A stretch of DNA of 13,301 nucleotides from Opitutia bacterium UBA977 (GTDB taxonomy: Bacteria > Verrucomicrobiota > Verrucomicrobiia > Opitutales > Coraliomargaritaceae), in NCBI GenBank assembly GCA_002292345.1, contig DBBT01000048.1, forward strand, positions 57,871-71,171. The letters are read 5' to 3'. Of the stretch, positions 1 through 10,873 are shown piece by piece (the first letter of the stretch is position 1; each line of letters opens with the position of its first letter). The position numbers and the translations under genes are program-made. Under the pieces are notes generated by a model. It saw only the letters and a program-made list of their open reading frames with translations. It ran no database searches and had not been told where the DNA came from.

Positions 1-2
1 AG

Positions 3-37
3 TGCTTTTAGGGACGAACGTCCCTTCTTGAAAAGCA
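3..37. other. Imperfect stem-loop at left edge (possible terminator)
   Basis: Bases 3-9 (TGCTTTT) pair with 31-37 (AAAAGCA), and inside them 10-15 (AGGGAC) pair with 20-25 (GTCCCT) around a GAAC loop. A 5-base bulge (26-30) interrupts the right arm. The A and T stretches flanking the inner stem would allow it to act as a terminator for a gene outside the window, but there is no long uninterrupted T run on either strand. I see no gene between here and the fusA terminator (bases 1-194). Confidence 0.4.
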
Positions 38-194
38 TGAAGAATGCACGGCAATCCCGTTAGCCAGCGACTGTATGTATGCACTGTATCTGTTGCCTTT
101 TGATGATACTTAGCCTTCTTCAAAAGTGTCACTGGCGAGTATTTCTGTTGCTTAATCACTGTTAAGGTAGTGCGTGTGGTTGAGCGCCAGTAGC

Positions 195-225
195 AAAAAA
201 AATCCCCGCTCTTTCGAGTCGGGGA
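195..225 (-). terminator. Rho-independent terminator of the EF-G gene
   Basis: Read on the minus strand, the sequence forms a GC-rich stem (TCCCCG, one bulged A, CTC, loop GAAA, GAG, CGGGGA) followed directly by eight T residues (plus-strand A run 195-202). It lies about 30 bases past the EF-G stop codon and in the right orientation, so it almost certainly ends that transcript. A GNRA-like tetraloop, a GC stem and a U8 tract are the classic intrinsic-terminator layout. Confidence 0.9.
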
Positions 226-253
226 CGTTTGTTAGAAGTGTGTTGCTAGACGC

Positions 254-2347
<2,094 letters not shown>

Positions 2348-2574
2348 GATCTGATCTGATGTGTTTAGAGATTGTGATTACTACTTAAAATTGAGGACTC
2401 TGCGTACGCAAGTATCGCCCACGAAATTCCAAAAAAGAGGCGGAGATTAGGGGTGATTTTGAATACTGCAAGGCAAGAAAACAGGGTATTCACAGGATAT
2501 ATCGTTATGACGTTAAATTAATAGGATTAGACTTTCTGATTGAACTGAGTGGAATCTCTAAGGATGTTTTCAGC
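2348..2574. promoter_or_regulatory. Divergent intergenic region between EF-G gene and aldA
   Basis: This 227-base spacer must hold promoters for both divergent genes. I see a perfect 10-bp palindrome TGCGTACGCA (2401-2410) and a tandem GATCT repeat just upstream of the EF-G start. A weak sigma70-like pair for aldA is TTCACA (2489-2494) and TTAAAT (2513-2518), spacer 18. None of these boxes is strong, so exact promoter positions are not supported. Confidence 0.35.
2560..2564 (+). promoter_or_regulatory. Ribosome binding site of aldA
   Basis: AAGGA lies 10 bases before the ATG at 2575. It is the only recognisable Shine-Dalgarno sequence ahead of any complete gene in the window and supports the chosen aldA start. 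Confidence 0.5.
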
Positions 2575-4011
2575 ATGATTCATTACTCCAACTACATTAA
2601 CGGTCAATTTGTCGAATCCCCTCACTCTAACACGATCACCGTGATCAACCCCGCCACTGGCGAAGCGATTTCGACGATCCCCGACAGTTCACCTGAGCAG
2701 GTCGAGGCCGCGATTGCTGCCGCAGAGGCTGCACAGCCAGCTTGGGCCGCTCTGCCAGCTGTTGCCCGGGCAAAGCATTTGCATTTACTCGCGGATAAAA
2801 TCCGTGGACAAGTTGAGCCTCTGGCTCGTGTGATCACTGAGGAGCAGGGCAAAACACTGGGGCTGGCTCGTGTCGAAGTGAACTTCACTGCCGACTATCT
2901 CGACTACATGGCCGAGTGGGGACGTCGTATCGAAGGTGAAATCATCGAGAGCGATCGCCCGAAGGAGAACATCTTCCTCTTTCACAAGCCAATTGGCGTG
3001 GTGGCCGGTATCTTGCCATGGAATTTCCCTTTTTTTCTGATCGCTCGCAAATTAGCCCCAGCATTAATTACGGGCAACGCGATCGTGCTTAAGCCGAGCG
3101 AGGAGACACCCAACAACGCATTTGAATTTTGTAAAATCCTAGCGCAGACCGACATTCCGGCCGGCCTCGTCAATCTCATCTCAGGTTATGGGGCGTCTGC
3201 GGGGCGCGCATTAACAGAGAGTCCGAAGATCGGCATGATCAGCTTTACTGGAAGTGTAAACACTGGTTCGCGCATCATGGCGACTGCTGCGCAGCACATT
3301 ACGCGAGTTAATTTGGAGCTTGGCGGCAAAGCCCCAGCGATTGTCACTGCCCATGCAGACCTCGACCTGGCGGCGACTGCGATTCAGGCCTCTCGTGTCA
3401 TCAATAGCGGACAGGTGTGTAATTGCGCCGAGCGTATCTATGTGCAACGCAGTGTGGCTGAAGCTTTTACTGCGAAGCTGGTCGAGAAGATGCAGGCCGC
3501 GCGCTTTGGCAACCCGTTGCAAGATGAGACAGTCGATTATGGGCCAATGATTAATAAAGCTGGTTTCGATAAGATTGTGAGCCTGCTCGATAGCGCAGTG
3601 GACGATGGTGCGCAAATTTTGTGCGGCGGTCAGCGCGGTGCGGATGAATCGGGCTACTATTTCGAGCCGACGGTCGTTGGCGCGTGCACTCATCAGATGG
3701 ACATTGTGACTCAGGAAATCTTTGGCCCAGTTATCCCGGTCGTGATCTTTGACGAAATTGAGGAAGCGATTGCCATGGCTAACGACACGGAATACGGACT
3801 TACATCCTCGGTGTTCTCGAATGACATTAATGAGGCAATGAATCTAGTCGAAGCACTTAACTTCGGCGAAACGTATATCAACCGTGAGCACTTTGAGGCG
3901 ATGCAGGGCTACCACGCGGGTTGGCGCAAGTCGGGCATCGGAGGTGCGGATGGTAAGCACGGACTGTATGAATTTATGCAGACACAAGTGGTCTATCTCC
4001 AGCGCTCGTAG
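2575..4011 (+). CDS. aldA: Lactaldehyde/glycolaldehyde dehydrogenase (AldA-type)
   Basis: NAD-dependent aldehyde dehydrogenase of 478 residues, cytoplasmic, expected to oxidise L-lactaldehyde to L-lactate (also glycolaldehyde to glycolate). The sequence shows the oxyanion-hole Asn in PWNFPFF (N150), the cofactor-binding KPSE (173-176), the catalytic Glu in LELGGKAP (E248), the catalytic Cys in GQVCNC (C282) and EIFGP (381-385). The C-terminus HAGWRKSGIGGADGKHG (447-463) and the FTADYLDYMAEW stretch (104-115) match E. coli AldA as I remember it almost word for word, which is why I prefer this over succinate-semialdehyde or betaine-aldehyde dehydrogenase. It stands alone between the EF-G gene and cimA. 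In sugar degraders the enzyme handles lactaldehyde from fucose and rhamnose breakdown, a role that would suit this organism but is inferred. Confidence 0.9.
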   Translation: MIHYSNYINGQFVESPHSNTITVINPATGEAISTIPDSSPEQVEAAIAAAEAAQPAWAALPAVARAKHLHLLADKIRGQVEPLARVITEEQGKTLGLARVEVNFTADYLDYMAEWGRRIEGEIIESDRPKENIFLFHKPIGVVAGILPWNFPFFLIARKLAPALITGNAIVLKPSEETPNNAFEFCKILAQTDIPAGLVNLISGYGASAGRALTESPKIGMISFTGSVNTGSRIMATAAQHITRVNLELGGKAPAIVTAHADLDLAATAIQASRVINSGQVCNCAERIYVQRSVAEAFTAKLVEKMQAARFGNPLQDETVDYGPMINKAGFDKIVSLLDSAVDDGAQILCGGQRGADESGYYFEPTVVGACTHQMDIVTQEIFGPVIPVVIFDEIEEAIAMANDTEYGLTSSVFSNDINEAMNLVEALNFGETYINREHFEAMQGYHAGWRKSGIGGADGKHGLYEFMQTQVVYLQRS

Positions 4012-4107
4012 CAGGGCGTCTTACCTCGTCGACGGCATACTTGGCTCATCAGTATACGACGCGTGCACTAAGGTTAGGCACGACATCTGACTGCTCTGCT
4101 GCGGTTT

Positions 4108-4140
4108 AGGTTTGCCCCAGACCTCTTAAGTCTTTGTTTT
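4108..4140 (+). terminator. Possible weak terminator after aldA
   Basis: AGGTTT (4108-4113) can pair with AGACCT (4119-4124), including one G-T pair, around a GCCCC loop. A T-rich but interrupted tail (TCTTTGTTTT) begins six bases further on. It lies in the 156-base aldA-cimA spacer. The stem is short and the tail imperfect, so this is tentative. Confidence 0.3.
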
Positions 4141-4167
4141 CGTCGGTTTTTCAAATCGTTTCTACTG

Positions 4168-5745
4168 ATGACACCAGCACTCAAAATCTACGACACAACC
4201 CTACGCGATGGTACCCAAGGCGAAGGAGTCTCTTTGACCGTCGCGGCTAAAATCCGCGTCGCAGAGAAGCTGGATCAGTTTGGAATTGATTATATCGAAG
4301 GCGGCTGGCCGGGTTCGAACCCACGCGATATGGCGTTTTTCGACGAAGCAAAGAAGCTGAACATGAAGCATGCCAAGATTGCTGCCTTTGGTTCTACCCG
4401 TCGCGCTAGTCTCAAGGCAGAGGAAGATCCGCAACTGCAACTCTTACTTGATGCGGATACACCAGTAGTCACTATTTTTGGTAAGACTTGGTTGCTGCAT
4501 GTCACGGAGATCATCCGCACGACTGCCGAAGAGAATCTTAAGATGATCGAAGACTCGGTACGCTTCCTGACTGATAATGGTCGCGAAGTGATCTATGACG
4601 CGGAGCACTTTTTCGATGGCTATTGTGACAACCCAGAATACGCGATCCAGACACTTGAGGCCGCGCAACGTGGCGGTGCGATCAACTTGACACTTTGCGA
4701 TACCAATGGCGGTCAGCTCGTCAGTCAGATGCAGGCAATTGTCAGCAAGGTCGTGGCACATTTCCCGCATACGCCTGTTGGTATGCATTGTCATAATGAT
4801 TCAGGCCTCGGCGTAGCATTGTCGCTCGCGGGAATCGAATCAGGCGCAACGCTCGTGCAGGGTACGATGAATGGTTTTGGCGAGCGTAATGGTAATGCCA
4901 ATCTCAGTACTATTATTCCTAATTTGATTTTAAAGATGGATGCCGATCTGAACTGCGCACCTAACTTGAATAAACTGCGTGATCTTTCGTTGTTTGTCGA
5001 TGAAATGGCGAATCTTGCGTCGGATTCGACATTGCCATTTGTCGGAACGAGTTCCTTTGCACATAAGGGTGGGGTGCATGCCGATGCTGCCGCCAAAGTC
5101 AAACACAGCTACGAGCACATTGCACCTGAACTGGTCGGTAATCGTACACGGGTACTGGTTTCCGATATGTCCGGCCGTAGTAGTGTGATGATGAAGGCCA
5201 AGGAAATTGGTGTCGATCTCGACCCGCGTTCGCCGCAGTTGAAGGAATTTCTCGGTGAGTTGAAAGAGCTAGAATTTAAAGGCTATGAATACGAAGCCGC
5301 CGATGCATCTTTCAAATTACTGTTGAGTCGCTTCCTGAAAAATAAGCAGGCTGACTTTGAGCTTGTTGGCTATCGTGTGATGGTGAGTCACCAAGAGACT
5401 TCAGGTCGCGTAGTATCAGAAGCAACTGTGCAGGTCAAGATTGGTGACGAAGTACATCATACCGTGGCTGAGGCCAATGGCCCTGTCGGCGCGCTTGACC
5501 ATGCCTTGCGTAAAGCGATTGCGCCCGTGTTCCCAGAGATTATGGCCGTTGAACTGATTGACTATAAGGTACGTATTCTCGAAACTGAGCAGGGCAGCGA
5601 TGCGATCACTCGTGTACTGATTGAGTCAACTGATGGCGAAGCGACTTGGGGTACTGTAGGCGCCAGTGATAACATTATCGAAGCCACATGGCGTGCGTTG
5701 GTGGACTCCGTCGAATATAAGATCCTGCTTGATTCTGAGGCGTAA
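4168..5745 (+). CDS. cimA: (R)-citramalate synthase
   Basis: Condenses pyruvate with acetyl-CoA to (R)-citramalate, the first step of the threonine-independent route to 2-oxobutyrate and isoleucine; cytoplasmic, metal dependent. At 525 residues it has the length usual for CimA. The DRE-TIM barrel opens with YDTTLRDGTQ (8-17; R13 and D14 are catalytic and metal-binding). It continues with the metal-binding HCHND (207-211), GTMNGFGERNGNANL (232-246) and FAHKGGVHADA (297-307). The last 125 or so residues form the regulatory LeuA-type dimer domain, commonly the isoleucine feedback site. Length and the IEGGWPGSNPRD stretch (43-54) favour citramalate synthase over isopropylmalate or homocitrate synthase. 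No leuCD or other isoleucine genes are adjacent. The ATG lacks a Shine-Dalgarno but starts exactly before the barrel motif. Confidence 0.93.
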   Translation: MTPALKIYDTTLRDGTQGEGVSLTVAAKIRVAEKLDQFGIDYIEGGWPGSNPRDMAFFDEAKKLNMKHAKIAAFGSTRRASLKAEEDPQLQLLLDADTPVVTIFGKTWLLHVTEIIRTTAEENLKMIEDSVRFLTDNGREVIYDAEHFFDGYCDNPEYAIQTLEAAQRGGAINLTLCDTNGGQLVSQMQAIVSKVVAHFPHTPVGMHCHNDSGLGVALSLAGIESGATLVQGTMNGFGERNGNANLSTIIPNLILKMDADLNCAPNLNKLRDLSLFVDEMANLASDSTLPFVGTSSFAHKGGVHADAAAKVKHSYEHIAPELVGNRTRVLVSDMSGRSSVMMKAKEIGVDLDPRSPQLKEFLGELKELEFKGYEYEAADASFKLLLSRFLKNKQADFELVGYRVMVSHQETSGRVVSEATVQVKIGDEVHHTVAEANGPVGALDHALRKAIAPVFPEIMAVELIDYKVRILETEQGSDAITRVLIESTDGEATWGTVGASDNIIEATWRALVDSVEYKILLDSEA

Positions 5746-5790
5746 GCGTTGACTTGGGCCATCACGCTCATCGGCAGGAGAGCGAACCTT

Positions 5791-7788
5791 CTACCAACTT
5801 CGTGTCGGTGCAACGCGTAACGTCTCGTAGCGGCTGACATCGACTTCTTGCACAAAGCGGCTCGGGTTGAGGCGTATCACCGTATTACCTTGTTGATTGA
5901 GCATCGGGTAAGACAGGTAGAGCTCTTCCATCGCACGGGTAACGGCGACGTAAAACAGTCGGCGCTCTTCTTCGAGGTCGCCATCATCAATGGTACGCTT
6001 GAGTGGAAATAGGCCATCAGCCAGTCCGATAACAAATACGATCGGGAACTCTAGGCCCTTCGCTTGGTGAATAGTGGTTAGGCGCAAGCAGTTAAGCGCT
6101 TGTTCGGGGGTGCGTTCATTACTTTCGGAGGCCAACAGGACGAGCTGTGCGAGCAGTTCTTCCATCGTATCGAAGCGGCTGGCAAAACTGATTAAGCTTT
6201 GTAAGTCATCGGCGCGTTCAGTCCAGTTCGGATAGATCTCACGGATGAAGGAGCTATACCAACCGTCGAGGCCGAGTTGTACGATTGTTTCGGGTGTTTC
6301 GCTAGTCAGTGCGACAGACACTTCGCGAATTGTCTCGGCCAGTGATGGCCATTCCTCTTTGGCGTCGTTGGGCACCTTTTTAAGCACCGCTGCAGATGTT
6401 AGAACCTCACAGAAATCTTTCTCTTCTTTCTCTGCAAGTTTCTTGGTGAACGCATGAATCCGCTCCGCGGTCTTGGGCCCGACTTTGGGTAGTAGGCAAG
6501 TGAAGCGTGCAAACGCGGAGACGTCGGCAGGATTAGAGGCGAAGCGTAGTTGCGCGGTAAAGTCGCGGATGTGAGCTTGTTCGAAAAAACGCACGCCACT
6601 CGTGATTTGATAATCAATTCCGCGACGCGTAAGTTCCATCTGCAGGTCCATCGCTTGATAGTGGGCGCGGTAGAGGACCGCAACCTCGGAGAGGTCACGA
6701 CCTTCGTCGATTAGGCCTTCGATACGCTGGATGATAAAATTGGCCTGATTGCGCGCATCCATGATCGGGGTGAAGTAGGGCTTCTCGCCATTGGGCCTAA
6801 CTGCTCGTAGTTCTTTAGAATATCCCATGCCGGGCGGTTGTGCGGCGAGCACGGCATTGGCAAATTCAAGGATTTGTGGGGAACTGCGGTAGTTCGTTTC
6901 GATCTTATAGATCGTGGCACCTGGGTGGCGCTCGGTGAACCGCATAATATTGTCAAAGTCTGCCCCTCGCCACGTATAAATGCACTGTGCATCATCACCC
7001 ACGGCCATAATTTGGTGGTGCACCCCAAGAATATCAACGATCTCGGATTGTAGGCGATTGGTATCTTGAAATTCGTCAACCAAGATGTGCTTGAAGCGTT
7101 GCTGATAATGCGTCGCTACCTCGGGATGCTCGCGCAAGAGTTTAAGCAAGTATTCGAGTAGGTCGTCGTAGTCGACAACCTGATGCTCTAACTTAGTCTT
7201 GTGATAGACCTTATAAATGTCGGCAATCTTTTGCGCCATGCCCTCGAGGAAGGGGTAGTGGTCGTCTGCTTCTTCCAGCACACTGCGGCAGGTGTTACGT
7301 GCATAGCTGATCATGTTGTGCACCACTTTGGGTTTCGGATTATTCTTCCCTTTAAGAAATGCAGGGTCGACTTTGTGAATTGCGCTTTTTAGCAGGCTCT
7401 CTGCTTCGCTTTCGTCGAGGATAGTATAGTTGCGCTTGAGGCCGACCGCTTCGCCATGCACGCGAAGGATACGTTGCGCGATACTGTGAAAAGTACCGCC
7501 CCAGAGCTGGTGCTTTTTAACGCCAGTCAGATCTTGCACGCGTCCCAACATTTCCTTGGCAGACTTGTTGGTAAAGGTCAGTAGCAGGATTTCGTAGGTT
7601 TCTATGCCTTGCTGCAATAAATAGGCGACTCGATAGGTTAAAGTGCGCGTCTTGCCTGAGCCAGCACCCGCGAGGACTAGCGCTGGGCCTGGTTCGGCCG
7701 TGACGGCGGCGTATTGCTCGTCGTTTAGTTCAGCGCGAAAGTCGATTGGTAATAAGGCGCTGGATTCGGTGTCGTAAAAATCGGTCAT
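5791..7788 (-). CDS. UvrD/Rep/PcrA-family DNA helicase (superfamily 1A)
   Basis: ATP-dependent 3'-5' DNA helicase, 665 residues from the chosen start. Visible motifs are the Q motif LNDEQ (21-25), Walker A AGAGSGKT (40-47), motif Ia [10 protein letters not shown] (71-80), DEFQD (238-242), motif [17 protein letters not shown] (263-276), NYRSS (299-303), motif [12 protein letters not shown] (571-581) and motif [16 protein letters not shown] (606-619). All catalytic residues look intact. It is nearer Rep in length than UvrD or PcrA (about 720) and stops soon after motif VI, so the C-terminal tail that binds RNA polymerase in PcrA appears to be missing. The frame stays open to another ATG at 7929, but that would add 47 unconserved residues; 7788 is chosen because family proteins begin shortly before the Q motif. 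Convergent with cimA (45-base gap). Likely role: replication restart or DNA repair. Confidence 0.93.
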   Translation of the reverse strand: MTDFYDTESSALLPIDFRAELNDEQYAAVTAEPGPALVLAGAGSGKTRTLTYRVAYLLQQGIETYEILLLTFTNKSAKEMLGRVQDLTGVKKHQLWGGTFHSIAQRILRVHGEAVGLKRNYTILDESEAESLLKSAIHKVDPAFLKGKNNPKPKVVHNMISYARNTCRSVLEEADDHYPFLEGMAQKIADIYKVYHKTKLEHQVVDYDDLLEYLLKLLREHPEVATHYQQRFKHILVDEFQDTNRLQSEIVDILGVHHQIMAVGDDAQCIYTWRGADFDNIMRFTERHPGATIYKIETNYRSSPQILEFANAVLAAQPPGMGYSKELRAVRPNGEKPYFTPIMDARNQANFIIQRIEGLIDEGRDLSEVAVLYRAHYQAMDLQMELTRRGIDYQITSGVRFFEQAHIRDFTAQLRFASNPADVSAFARFTCLLPKVGPKTAERIHAFTKKLAEKEEKDFCEVLTSAAVLKKVPNDAKEEWPSLAETIREVSVALTSETPETIVQLGLDGWYSSFIREIYPNWTERADDLQSLISFASRFDTMEELLAQLVLLASESNERTPEQALNCLRLTTIHQAKGLEFPIVFVIGLADGLFPLKRTIDDGDLEEERRLFYVAVTRAMEELYLSYPMLNQQGNTVIRLNPSRFVQEVDVSRYETLRVAPTRSW

Positions 7789-7969
7789 CAAAAAAGGAGT
7801 TAGCAGCGATAATGAGGTTTGCCGTAGATGGCGGAGCAAGTGGTTAATAAGTCGCTGGTCAGCACTTCTATATACTGCATCTAGGATATTGCGGTAGAGG
7901 GCAAAGTGAAAATGAGCAATAAGCGGCATCCTTTCGAAATTATTGAATTTTAATCACAAAAAAATCATG

Positions 7970-7992
7970 GGGCTGCTCTAAGTGCACAGCCC
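7970..7992. other. Hairpin with minus-strand T run between helicase and menF
   Basis: GGGCTG (7970-7975) pairs with CAGCCC (7987-7992) around an 11-base loop, extendable by two wobble pairs. On the minus strand the stem is followed after five bases by seven T residues (plus-strand A run 7958-7964), which resembles a terminator. It would lie upstream of the helicase gene, where attenuation or blocking of upstream transcription is possible. On the plus strand it lies about 85 bases before menF. The rest of 7789-8077 is AT-rich with no convincing promoter boxes. Confidence 0.35.
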
Positions 7993-8077
7993 TGTTGCTT
8001 CTTTCTTTGATTTGATTATGTCAATCTGTCCATTTTGATTGCAGCCCGATCATTCGTTTCTCTACTACTTAGCAACT

Positions 8078-9505
8078 ATGCAAATCATTCCTTCCAGTAT
8101 GCTTCCAGAGCGCGACCAAGACGCGTTGCGTGTTTTCCTGGAGGGTTGTCGGGAGACAGCGCGTGCCAAGCAGCATTTTCAAATCGCGAGTATTTCGCTG
8201 GCGGTGAAGCATATTGCTCCATTGGCGGTATTAGAATCGATCTACGAACCGAGTGAGTTACACTTTTATATCGAGCGTGCAGCCGACGAAGAAGCGCTCG
8301 CCGGCGCGGAGGCAGTCGCCGAGGCGACGTTTTCTGGAGTGGATCGTTTCGCTCAGGCACAGGCCTTTGCAGATAAGATCATGGATAATACGATCGTTGT
8401 CGGGGATCTGAATGAACCGTTTACTGGACCTCATTTTTTCACTGCATTTACTTTTAATGACACGGTGCCTGAGGGCAACGCCTTTGCGCCAGCAACAATT
8501 TTCCTGCCGCGTTGGCAGGTCTCGCGCGTTAAAGGGAAATATGGTGCGGTGGCGAATATCCGCATTGATCCTGACGCAGACCTTGATCAACTGGTAGCTC
8601 GGGTGTGGGGCGCGTATCAAAAATTTTCAATTTTTGATTATTCTACGACTCCTATTGAACCCGCGCCTGCGGTAAAGCCGACTTCAGTGGAACGCTCAGA
8701 GTTGGCACCGGGTATATATTCGCGAGCGGTGACTGAAGCGCTACAAGAGATTGCTGCTGGGGCGTACGAGAAGATCGTGCTGGCGCGTGGAATTAAGTTG
8801 CAGGCCAATGAGCCCTGGCAACCGCTTCATGCTTTAAACTGCTTACGTGAAAGGTTTGCCGGATGCTTCACTTTTTCGTTTGGCGGCGGAGATGGGCGTA
8901 GCTTTATTGGCGCCACACCAGAGCGTTTATTGCGCATTCGCGATGGTCAGCTTTTGACCGAGGCAATTGCTGGTTCGGCGCCACGCGGTGAGACTGCTGG
9001 TGAAGATGCCAAGTTCGCCCGAGACTTATTGGACAGCGATAAGGATTTACATGAACACGCCTGTGTGCGTGATTCGATTTTACGACGATTGAAGGCCGTT
9101 GGGGTCAATGGGCATGCGGACTCAGCGCCGCGCTTGTTACCTCTGGCTAATGTGCAGCACCTACAAACTGCGATCGAAGCGGAAGTGGGTGACGATGTGC
9201 ACCTTCTTAATATTTTGCAAGAGATGCACCCGACGCCGGCCGTCGGAGGGACCCCACGCGGACAAGCAATGGCGCGGATCCATGACTTGGAGCAGCTAGA
9301 TCGAGGTCTTTATTCTGGAGTGATCGGTTGGTTTAATCACCTCAATGAGGGCGAGATGATCGTTGGCATTCGTTCGGCTCTGATCGAAGGCACTACGGCC
9401 AACTTGTATGCAGGCGCTGGCATTGTCGAAGGCTCAGATCCAGAAAAAGAAACCCGCGAGACCGAGATGAAATTACGCGCCTTACTCGATGCCTTGATTG
9501 CATAG
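8078..9505 (+). CDS. menF: Isochorismate synthase (MenF/EntC family)
   Basis: Converts chorismate to isochorismate with Mg2+, feeding menaquinone synthesis or, in EntC-type enzymes, catechol siderophores. 475 residues from the chosen start. The chorismate-binding domain fills the C-terminal half: YEKIVLARG (230-238, general-base Lys232), [10 protein letters not shown] (276-285), [11 protein letters not shown] (294-304, Glu295 as general acid), [12 protein letters not shown] (384-395), [10 protein letters not shown] (410-419) and the Mg-binding YAGAGIV-EG (444-452). Its Lys-based motif and lack of an anthranilate-synthase glutamine-loop pattern argue for isochorismate synthase over TrpE/PabB. 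No menD, menH or siderophore genes follow, so the pathway cannot be settled here. A TTG start at 8039 is possible in frame; ATG 8078 is preferred. Neither has a Shine-Dalgarno. Divergent from the helicase gene. Confidence 0.92.
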   Translation: MQIIPSSMLPERDQDALRVFLEGCRETARAKQHFQIASISLAVKHIAPLAVLESIYEPSELHFYIERAADEEALAGAEAVAEATFSGVDRFAQAQAFADKIMDNTIVVGDLNEPFTGPHFFTAFTFNDTVPEGNAFAPATIFLPRWQVSRVKGKYGAVANIRIDPDADLDQLVARVWGAYQKFSIFDYSTTPIEPAPAVKPTSVERSELAPGIYSRAVTEALQEIAAGAYEKIVLARGIKLQANEPWQPLHALNCLRERFAGCFTFSFGGGDGRSFIGATPERLLRIRDGQLLTEAIAGSAPRGETAGEDAKFARDLLDSDKDLHEHACVRDSILRRLKAVGVNGHADSAPRLLPLANVQHLQTAIEAEVGDDVHLLNILQEMHPTPAVGGTPRGQAMARIHDLEQLDRGLYSGVIGWFNHLNEGEMIVGIRSALIEGTTANLYAGAGIVEGSDPEKETRETEMKLRALLDALIA

Positions 9506-9560
9506 GCTAGAGCTGCTCGTCCTTGCCAGTTTTAGCGCCAGTTTCTAGCCCTGTGCCAGT
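9505..9560. repeat. Short repeats after menF
   Basis: GCCAGT occurs three times (9525, 9537, 9555) and a 7-bp inverted repeat GGCTAGA/TCTAGCC (9505-9511 and 9544-9550) encloses the first two. No T tract follows, so it is not a convincing terminator. Function unknown; may be chance. Confidence 0.3.
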
Positions 9561-9701
9561 CTTTCTGCCTCTAGTCACAGATTTGTCGATTCGATCCAAG
9601 TTTCTTTTAGAGCCAATTGCCTGATTCTTTTCGGCCTCAGTTCAAAAAGGTGTAATATCTAAGAATTTTAATCCGCTAGAGAAGAAGTATAGCCACGCTC
9701 C

Positions 9702-9760
9702 TAGGAGGCTTTATTTAAAACAGTATTTTTTTGAATTTTATAGTGGTCAATTACCTCCTA
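9702..9760. repeat. 7-bp inverted repeat flanking the putative lacI promoter
   Basis: TAGGAGG (9702-9708) and its complement CCTCCTA (9754-9760) bracket the candidate promoter. The left arm also forms part of a perfect 10-bp palindrome CTCCTAGGAG (9698-9707). This could be a paired protein-binding site, or chance. Confidence 0.3.
9715..9744 (+). promoter_or_regulatory. Candidate promoter of the LacI-family gene
   Basis: A -10 box TATAGT (9739-9744, five of six matches to TATAAT) follows a weak -35 TTAAAA (9715-9720) at an 18-base spacing, in a very AT-rich stretch. Transcription would begin near 9751, leaving a leader of about 30 bases without a Shine-Dalgarno. Confidence 0.4.
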
Positions 9761-9768
9761 TCGATGTG

Positions 9769-9780
9769 TGTTAATTAACA
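9769..9780. promoter_or_regulatory. 12-bp palindrome at the lacI start (possible autoregulatory operator)
   Basis: TGTTAATTAACA is a perfect palindrome whose last base is the A of the chosen start codon. LacI-family regulators bind palindromes and many repress themselves. It shares TGTTAA/TTAACA half-sites with the palindrome upstream of the GH36-like gene, but with a different overlap of the halves, so a common regulator is only a possibility. Confidence 0.35.
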
Positions 9781-10811
9781 TGAAGAGGGCAACTGTAGGT
9801 ATGAAACAGATCGCTGCCGAGGCGGAGGTGTCATTGATGACAGTTTCGCGTGTATTGCGTAATCAATCCAATGTCGCGCCCGCGACTAAACTAAAGATTC
9901 GTACCATCGCGGAGCGGTTGGGGTATAAACCAAACCGGTTGGTGCGTGGCATGCAGAGCGGTCGCAGCGGTATTGTCAGTGTGGTGATGCCTGCGGGGCA
10001 TGCGATTGCGCCTGCGATCCTGGAGGGAGCTTATGATTACTTTAATGAAAAAGACATGCTCATGGCGCTTGATCTGGTACATGGGGATTATGGTGAAAAA
10101 GCGGTCGAAGAGCAGAGCAAAGTGATCAATCGCTTGCTCGAAAGCCGCGTCGATGGATTTATTTTGCTACCGGTCAATGAAGATGCGAGCCCGCTCTATT
10201 TTAAGGAAGTCATCGACCGCAAGATCCCTCTGGTGTTGGTGGACCGTAATACTATCCACTTTGATGCGGATTTTGTTGGAACCGATGATTTTGCTGGTGG
10301 CTACGAGGCGGCGCGTGTGTTGGCTGAAAATGGCTGTAAAAATGCGGTGCTGATTTCGACGGGCGATTTGGTGAGTACCAGTCGCTTGCGCTCAGAGGGC
10401 TTCAAGGCTGGTTTGAAAGCGTTTAAATTGAAGCTGATTGCGAATGTGATCGCACCGAACTTCACGTACAATGCAGATTTGATTGATAATGAACTGACGA
10501 AACACCAGGGTCGGTTTGACTGCGTATTCGGGATCGCTGACCGTCTGGCGATCAATGCTTGGCATAGTTGTCAACGACTGGAACTGAAGATTCCACAGCA
10601 GGTGAAGGTGGTGGGATTTGGTGCGTTGAATTTACGCGACCCGCGTGTCGCCTTGTCGTCGTTTGATCAGCAGCCTTATAAGGTCGGACGTGATGCGGCG
10701 AAGCTGTTGGTCGAACGCATTGAAAAGGGGCTGTTGAAAGGTAAGCTGAAAGCACGGACGATTTTGTGCCCGCCGCAATTTGTCGAAGGGACGTCTTGTC
10801 CGGCGGGTTAA
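9780..10811 (+). CDS. LacI-family transcriptional regulator
   Basis: Sugar-responsive DNA-binding repressor of 343 residues, normal for LacI/GalR. The N-terminal helix-turn-helix reads MKQIAAEAEVSLMTVSRVL (8-26), followed by the hinge region around YKPNRLVRGM (49-58). A periplasmic-binding-like ligand domain (65-340) includes RVDGFILLPV (123-132), the IPLVLVDR strand (149-156) and VKVVGFG (275-281). Start: ATG 9780 places the helix-turn-helix at the usual position; GTG 9768 is in frame and would add four residues. No Shine-Dalgarno is visible. The effector is unknown. The neighbouring sulfatase remnant and GH36-like gene suggest control of (sulfated) polysaccharide use. Its C-terminus closely resembles the LacI remnant at 11457-11642, so it is one of at least two paralogues here. 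Confidence 0.92.
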   Translation: MKRATVGMKQIAAEAEVSLMTVSRVLRNQSNVAPATKLKIRTIAERLGYKPNRLVRGMQSGRSGIVSVVMPAGHAIAPAILEGAYDYFNEKDMLMALDLVHGDYGEKAVEEQSKVINRLLESRVDGFILLPVNEDASPLYFKEVIDRKIPLVLVDRNTIHFDADFVGTDDFAGGYEAARVLAENGCKNAVLISTGDLVSTSRLRSEGFKAGLKAFKLKLIANVIAPNFTYNADLIDNELTKHQGRFDCVFGIADRLAINAWHSCQRLELKIPQQVKVVGFGALNLRDPRVALSSFDQQPYKVGRDAAKLLVERIEKGLLKGKLKARTILCPPQFVEGTSCPAG

Positions 10812-10840
10812 TACATACGACTCAACTAATAGGAGCCGAG

Positions 10841-10852
10841 GGCATGAATGCC
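10841..10852. other. Small hairpin between lacI and the sulfatase remnant
   Basis: GGCAT and ATGCC form an inverted repeat with only two bases between them in the 62-base convergent spacer. No T run follows closely on either strand, so terminator function is doubtful. Confidence 0.25.
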
Positions 10853-10873
10853 GCATGCATTTAAGGCGTGTAT

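Noticed and set aside
131..191. 7-bp inverted repeat ACTGGCG/CGCCAGT in the left spacer
   Set aside because: Arms are 47 bases apart with no further pairing; likely chance.
2564..2578. Four-codon upstream ORF (ATG TTT TCA GCA TGA) overlapping the aldA start
   Set aside because: Such a short ORF occurs easily by chance; its ATG lies within the AAGGATG context that is better explained as the aldA ribosome binding site.
3211..3693. 160-codon minus-strand open frame inside aldA
   Set aside because: Overlaps the catalytic region of aldA in antisense; no family resemblance.
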